Assembly: GCA_027604665.1 (NCBI GenBank)
Contig: JADGIZ010000525.1
Coordinates: 1-12,366 of the forward strand
Length of the DNA: 12,366 nucleotides
Origin: Polyrhizophydium stewartii
Lineage: Eukaryota > Chytridiomycota > Chytridiomycetes > Rhizophydiales
Direction: 5' to 3'
Program-made: the position numbers and the translations under genes
Shown: positions 9,701 to 12,366 of the stretch, one piece after another
How positions within the stretch are numbered: the first letter of the stretch is position 1
How the letters are laid out: every line of letters begins with the position of its first letter
Notes under the pieces: generated by a model
Seen by the model: only the letters and a program-made list of their open reading frames with translations
Told to the model about the DNA's origin: nothing
The model's database searches: none

Positions 9701-12366
9701 CTGCGCGCGTCGCGCTCGGCAGCGAGATCTGCGTCGGCGCGGTGCACACGCGATTCAAGCTCGTTGGCGCGCATCGCCGCCGCAGAGTGGTCGGCACGCA
9801 GGCGATCGAGAGCCGCGGCAGTGTCGCTGAGCCGAGCCGAGAGCAGCGCAGTCTCGTCGACGGCGCGGGCGAGCTCGGCGCTGAGCTGCGCCAGCTGCTC
9901 CTGCGCGCTGCTGCGCACCGTCTCGAGCTCGAGCTGCAGGTCCTGGGATGCCCGCACGGCGGCCTCGTGCGCAGCCTTGACTTGGAGCAGCGCCTCGGTC
10001 TCGTGGTGCGTGCCAGCCTCGATTGGTTCGAGCGTCGCGTGCAAGCGTGCCGACAGGATCCCAATCTCGCCGAGGGCCCAAGCATTGACGAGATCCTGCT
10101 GCGCAGATCTGGCCTGGAAGGCAGCAAGGGTCAAGATGTCGAGCGCGCGGGCGGCGGCGGCGGCGGCAGCAGCGGCTGGGTCGGCGGGGTCGGCCGACGC
10201 GGTTGCCGTGACAGCGGTGTTGGACCACGACGCCGAGGTCGAGTCGGTGGAGGTCGGGGCGACCGCGACGAGCGAAGAGCTTGTGGACGTGGGCTGGCTG
10301 GGCACAAAGCCGGCCGTCGCAGTGGTGCTTGCAGCGCGCACCGCTTCATCCAAAGGCTCCTCGAGCGACAGGCCGGTGAAGGAGCTCTTGATCTCGTACT
10401 TTTCGTGCAGGAAGGCCAGCATGCGGCGAACCTGGGGAACGTCGAGCTCGTCGAGCTGGTCCTCGATGCTCCGGAAGGACTGCGACGGGCCGGTTGGTGC
10501 CGCAGACGCCGAGCTGCTCGAGGTGGCACCAGAAGGCTCCGCGGAGCTGGTCGCGGTGGTGGACGTCTTGGCGCTCAGGATGCTCGTGTCCATGGCGGCG
10601 TCGGGGGTGTCGGGCGATGACTTTGGCAGCAGGCTGCGGTCAGCGGCCGAGGCGGTAGAGGCGCTAACCAGATTGCGGGCAGACTCGGTGGCGCTGAACT
10701 CGTCCAAGCCGATGGCGCCGTCGTGGGCGAGCTTGGCAGGCTCTGCTGCGGCCGCAGCTCCCACGGCGAGCACACTGCCAGAGATGCGCTTCAGCTGCTG
10801 CTCGAGCGCGGCGATGGCGTCCTGGTCGCTCGTGTGCTTGGCCTCGAGCTCGGCAGCGTGCTGGGCGGCCTTGTCGAGCCTGCGAGTGCGGTCCTGCAGC
10901 CTGTCGTTGAGCAGACGCAGCTGCGACTCGAGCGTCTCGATGTAGGCGTTGGTGGGCAGCGGCTGCGACGCATCGATGCGCAGAAGGGCCGCGGCCGCCG
11001 CGGAGCCTCGCTCGAGGAAGCGTGGGCGGCGCTGGTTGACGGCGGCCTGTCCGCCCGGCACGGGCGATTGGAGCTGCTGCAGACTGGAGTGCACGCCCGA
11101 CATCTGCTGCTGCATCTGGAGCAGCTGCGAGCGATAGAAGCGGGCGACTCGCGTTGCCTCGAGCAGGCGCGATTCGAGCGTGCGCGATGGATCGTCAGCG
11201 GCCGCCAGCATGGCGTCGCCTGGGACAGCGGCGGAGCCGACGGGCGGCATCGGGAGGTCGATCTGGCTGCCGTAGGTTGAGCCGCCCAAGGACTCTGTCG
11301 TCGAGAAGGAGACGCGGTGGGGGTCTTTTGGGTCCTTTGGCTGGCCATGGCCGTAGAACGAGTCTGGGCGGTCGTGCGAGACGAGCGTGCTGGCGCTGTG
11401 GGCATAGTCGGAGCGAGGCAGGTCAACGACGGACGAGCCCGCGGCGACCGACGACGAGAGCATGGTGAGGGTGGCCGAGTCGATCGAGTCGCGGCGTGGG
11501 CGGTCGGACGGGTGCACCAGCGTGACTCTTGACGAGGCTGCATCGGTGCCGGCGTCGGAGAAGGCAATGGTGGTGCGGTGGCGGGCGGGAAAGCCGGCCA
11601 GGGACGCACTGCTGTCGGCGGCGGCACGCAGGGCGAGCGGCGCGGCCGACGGCGGGGAGTACGCGACGGACGGGGGCGAGTACGCGGCGGCAGTGGGCGA
11701 CGATGGCGGGGACGACGACGAGGGCGACGCGGGCTGCAGAGGGTCGGGCAGGGCGAGCGACAGCTCGGCAGCAAGGAGGCTGCGATGGCGCTCGAGATTG
11801 GAGTATTCTGTCTTGAGCGATGCGAGCTGCGCGCGCAGGATGGCGTTCTGGCGCTCGAGGTCGGCGGCATCAGTCGCGGTGGCCGAGTCGGCGAGGTCTG
11901 GCAGCGACGATGGGTCCGGCGAGCCAGCGGGACGCATGGCGATGGCAGAGAGCTCGAGGACCTGGTTGCGCAGGCTGCGGACGGTGTCGTGCAGGACCTC
12001 GGTGTCTGACGTTGCGGCGATCTGGTCGTCCGAGGCGAGGAACGACAGCGGCGGCTGAGAGCCGAGAACGCTGTTGACGAACTTGAGCACGGCGAGCGAC
12101 GCGGGCAGGTCGTCGTCGGCGGGCGATGTGCACGCAATGAGGTGGCACTCGGATCTGGTGGCAGTGCGTCAGCATGCAAGGCGAGGCAAAAGCGAGGGGG
12201 CGGGAGGGCGAGGCGACGCACGTGCAGCAGCAGAAGCTGTCCTGGAGCAGCATGGTGAGCTTCGAGTCGGCAAAGGGGGCCGCCCGCATTGCGGCGTCCG
12301 AGCCGATGGCCGAGAGGACGGCGGCGAGCGGGCCGAGCGAGTCGTCGAGCGCGACGGGGTCCGGGC
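759..12366 (-). CDS. Giant kinesin-like motor protein, 5' partial (join 12366-12222, 12154-8059, 7940-759)
   Basis: This is a microtubule motor with a very long coiled-coil tail; the N-terminal part of the motor lies beyond the right edge. The spliced exons encode 3,806 residues (3,776 if 4090-4001 is also an intron). Residues 4-80 of the fragment match the end of a kinesin motor: SLGPLAAVLSAI fits the kinesin pattern SLxxLGxVIxAL, FADSKLTMLLQDSF fits YRDSKLTRLLQDSL, and HLIACTSPAD followed by SLAVLKFVNS fits the MIAxxSPAD and ETLxTLRFAxRA block. The rest alternates charged heptad-like helices (A, E, R, L, Q rich) with Ser/Pro linkers. The tail is far longer than in ordinary kinesins and longer than CENP-E (about 2,700 residues). 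The first intron joins phase 2 to 1 and restores the motor frame; the second is phase 0 and removes in-frame stops. The kinesin assignment is firm. The subfamily and cargo are not recognisable, because Walker A and switch I/II lie outside the window. Confidence 0.87.
850..990 (-). other. Last short coiled coil and basic C-terminus of the kinesin
   Basis: A short helix (SQELLAARRRIAELQLRNTE onward) ends in alternating Glu-Arg residues, then an Arg/Ala/Gly-rich tail runs to the TGA at 761-759. A second in-frame TGA follows at 749-747. The basic tail could bind microtubules or acidic partners, but that is inference from charge alone. Confidence 0.55.
1227..1271 (-). repeat. Threonine-rich imperfect repeat (MTTTTTMLTTTTTML)
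   Basis: A GAC/GTC trinucleotide-like tract on the plus strand encodes two copies of Met-Thr5-Met-Leu near the end of the kinesin. It lies in a low-complexity linker, not in a helix. It probably arose by trinucleotide slippage. Confidence 0.8.
2080..2139 (-). repeat. 12-bp tandem repeat, five perfect copies, encoding (QAAS)n
   Basis: On the plus strand the unit gatgccgcctgc occurs five times without mismatch. On the coding strand it gives repeated Ser-Gln-Ala-Ala inside a Ser/Gly/Ala-rich linker of the kinesin tail. The perfect copies and codon-multiple unit make it a likely length-polymorphic minisatellite that leaves the frame intact. Confidence 0.9.
2851..3299 (-). repeat. Direct repeat copy 2 (C-terminal copy in the protein) of an internal 449-bp duplication
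   Basis: This stretch matches 3352-3800 at an exact offset of 501 bp (167 codons) and keeps the reading frame. I count 8 differences over about 449 bp (roughly 98% identical), all transitions. It encodes coiled coil including the block RARIGDLERDGQASSAER and, further on, AALHKQVAELQVAHEQA. Such high nucleotide identity points to a recent tandem duplication or to gene conversion. Confidence 0.95.
3352..3800 (-). repeat. Direct repeat copy 1 (N-terminal copy in the protein) of the 449-bp duplication
   Basis: Partner of 2851-3299. Four of the eight differences change the protein: Gly/Asp in IGG versus IGD, Val/Ala in QVVELQ versus QVAELQ, Thr/Ala in ITALGA versus IAALGA, and Arg/Lys in SHRQI versus SHKQI. 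The other four are synonymous. The 52-bp spacer (3351-3300) encodes a short unique coiled-coil piece. The unit is a whole number of codons, so heptad phase may be largely preserved (167 is one short of 24 heptads). Confidence 0.95.
4001..4090 (-). other. Candidate in-frame 90-bp intron inside the long last exon
   Basis: The minus strand reads CACG then GTGAGT at 4090-4085, the same donor hexamer as the 118-bp intron. A GTGCTGAC branch-like motif follows, then pyrimidine-rich sequence, and ATCAAG ends at 4001. The length is 30 codons and no stop interrupts it, so the open frame survives either way. The 30 residues it would encode (about GESRVLRAADVPVGVGC onward) are hydrophobic and Gly/Val-rich, unlike the charged coiled coil around them. 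Removal would give THDLVSVHDSALQTEPD. The AAG acceptor is weaker than CAG, so this stays a candidate. A CAG at 3971-3969 would give a 122-bp intron and a frameshift. Confidence 0.5.
7941..8058 (-). other. Intron of the kinesin gene, 118 bp, in the tail
   Basis: The donor is GTGAGT directly after an ATG codon (8061-8059) and the acceptor is GACAG at 7941. The upstream frame meets a TGA within 18 nt of the donor, so reading through is impossible. Splicing is phase 0 and joins a coiled-coil segment ending VENYKM to one beginning AYQQLDIKHQ. The two other upstream AGs that I checked would break the frame. An 11-base C run (minus strand, 7996-7986) lies about 45 nt before the acceptor. No strong branch consensus is visible. 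Confidence 0.9.
8059..8925 (-). other. Two coiled coils separated by a Ser/Pro linker, end of the second exon
   Basis: A first helix (8925 to about 8668; ERIADLESQLRISLADLEA onward) is followed by a Ser/Pro/His-rich linker (about 8667-8430) and a second helix (about 8418-8059) running into the splice junction. The second helix contains AWLAGELGIV (8334-8305), a relative of motifs at 10083-10054 and 83-54. The helix continues after the intron with AYQQLDIKHQ, which supports the splice. Confidence 0.6.
8923..9342 (-). other. Basic Ser/Pro/Thr-rich linker with an SxIP motif
   Basis: About 140 residues are dominated by Ser, Pro, Thr, Ala, Arg and Lys, with almost no acidic residues apart from a lone Asp. 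SSIP lies near the start (9339-9328), within PSSIPIPSIRR, and SRLP follows later. Established knowledge: S-x-I-P in a basic Ser/Pro-rich disordered region binds EB-family plus-end proteins, and basic linkers can bind the microtubule surface. The numerous SP and TP sites would allow phospho-control. Function is inferred from the motif and its context only. Confidence 0.55.
9376..10110 (-). other. Long coiled-coil segment of the kinesin tail (about 245 residues)
   Basis: This is a proline-poor run rich in Ala, Glu, Leu, Arg and Asp with heptad-like hydrophobics (for example LSAELARAVDETALLSARL and RANELESRVHRADADLAAE). It starts with the motif AWALGEIGIL and follows a nine-alanine tract (about 10178-10152). 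The composition is classic for a long parallel coiled coil. It probably forms a stalk. Confidence 0.7.
11191..11751 (-). other. Ser/Pro/Thr-rich low-complexity linker
   Basis: About 187 residues are rich in Ser, Pro, Ala and Thr and are probably disordered. There are many Ser-Pro dipeptides, the pentapeptide YSPPS occurs twice seven residues apart (11682-11647), and an RRDS basophilic kinase site lies at 11496-11485. It separates the first coiled coil from the helix beginning at about 11181. It is a plausible phospho-regulated hinge; no known domain is recognised. Confidence 0.6.
11752..11874 (-). other. First tail coiled coil after the motor neck
   Basis: The segment reads as a charged helix (DAADLERQNAILRAQLASL and onward to HRSLLAAELSLAL) with leucines and other hydrophobics at heptad-like spacing and no proline. 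It follows a short helix (EVLHDTVRSLRNQVLELSAI, about 12003-11944) just past the motor. A coiled coil close behind the motor is typical of dimeric kinesins, so dimerisation is inferred. No heptad scoring was run. Confidence 0.65.
12070..12366 (-). other. Kinesin motor domain, C-terminal segment (helix 4 to helix 6) and neck start
   Basis: The encoded segment spans helix alpha-4, the DSKLT/LLQDS block, beta-8 and alpha-6, and is split by the 67-bp intron. Established kinesin consensus residues visible are SL, L and V in alpha-4, D-S-K-L-T, L-L-Q-D-S and I-A-x-x-S-P. It departs from consensus in three places. The Asn of the NKSL element is Asp (DDSL). The Tyr-Arg before DSKLT is Phe-Ala. The invariant-looking GGN after LLQDS is replaced by Cys-Cys-Cys at the exon border. 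The motor is probably real but divergent; whether it hydrolyses ATP cannot be judged from this part. Confidence 0.85.
12155..12221 (-). other. Intron of the kinesin gene, 67 bp, in the motor domain
   Basis: On the minus strand it starts GTGCGT at 12221 and ends CCACCAG at 12155. A CTGAC branch-site-like motif lies at 12172-12168, about 14 nt from the acceptor. Splicing joins a two-base codon remainder (AC) to one base (A) and places the motor block LLQDSF in frame with HLIACTSPAD, which the genomic sequence does not do. That restored kinesin colinearity is the main evidence. Confidence 0.85.

Noticed and set aside
11647..11682. YSPPS repeats resembling the RNA polymerase II C-terminal heptads
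   Set aside because: There are only two copies, with seven-residue spacing but a different consensus, inside a general Ser/Pro linker of a kinesin. This is low-complexity resemblance.
12088..12090. A GTG codon as the start of the second exon's protein
   Set aside because: The codon is an internal Val in the motor (SLAVLKF). The frame extends upstream to a good acceptor at 12155, and the kinesin match continues across the intron.

Overview
The window looks like GC-rich nuclear DNA of a eukaryote. Coding sequence lies on the minus strand, is interrupted by short GT-AG introns (67 and 118 bp, plus a possible 90-bp one), and encodes a kinesin motor fused to a very long coiled-coil tail. The strong G+C third-position bias leaves long meaningless open frames on the opposite strand. 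A compact genome with short introns and CTGAC-type branch sites would suit a zoosporic early-diverging fungus or a free-living protist. That placement is a guess; nothing here fixes the lineage.

Region by region, in transcription order (right to left). 12366-12222 is an exon whose 5' part lies outside the window; it encodes the late part of a kinesin motor domain. 12221-12155 is an intron. 12154-8059 is an exon holding the end of the motor, the neck and the first part of the tail. 8058-7941 is an intron with in-frame stops. 7940-759 is the final exon, with a possible in-frame intron at 4090-4001, and it ends in TGA at 761-759. 758-525 is a short intergenic gap holding the kinesin 3' signals and the upstream region of the next gene. 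524-26 is the first exon of a second minus-strand gene, followed at 25-1 by what looks like a GTGCGT donor and the start of an intron.

The dominant gene is one giant kinesin. About 3,800 residues fall inside the window and the first part of the motor is still missing. The tail alternates alanine/glutamate/arginine-rich coiled coils with Ser/Pro/Thr-rich linkers. The linkers and their borders carry short motifs that suggest interactions: an SxIP motif in a basic Ser/Pro linker (EB-type plus-end binding), a scatter of TQT-type motifs (dynein light chain LC8 binding), two W-[TS]-S-W-F motifs and six RRxS basophilic kinase sites. The tail also contains a recent 501-bp-offset (167-codon) internal duplication. 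The downstream gene begins a Pro/Ala-rich, partly coiled-coil protein. It shares a ten-residue motif (A-W-x3-E-[IL]-G-I-[LV]) with two places in the kinesin tail, so the two genes may be related or even one.

I found no RNA genes, mobile elements or CRISPR arrays.
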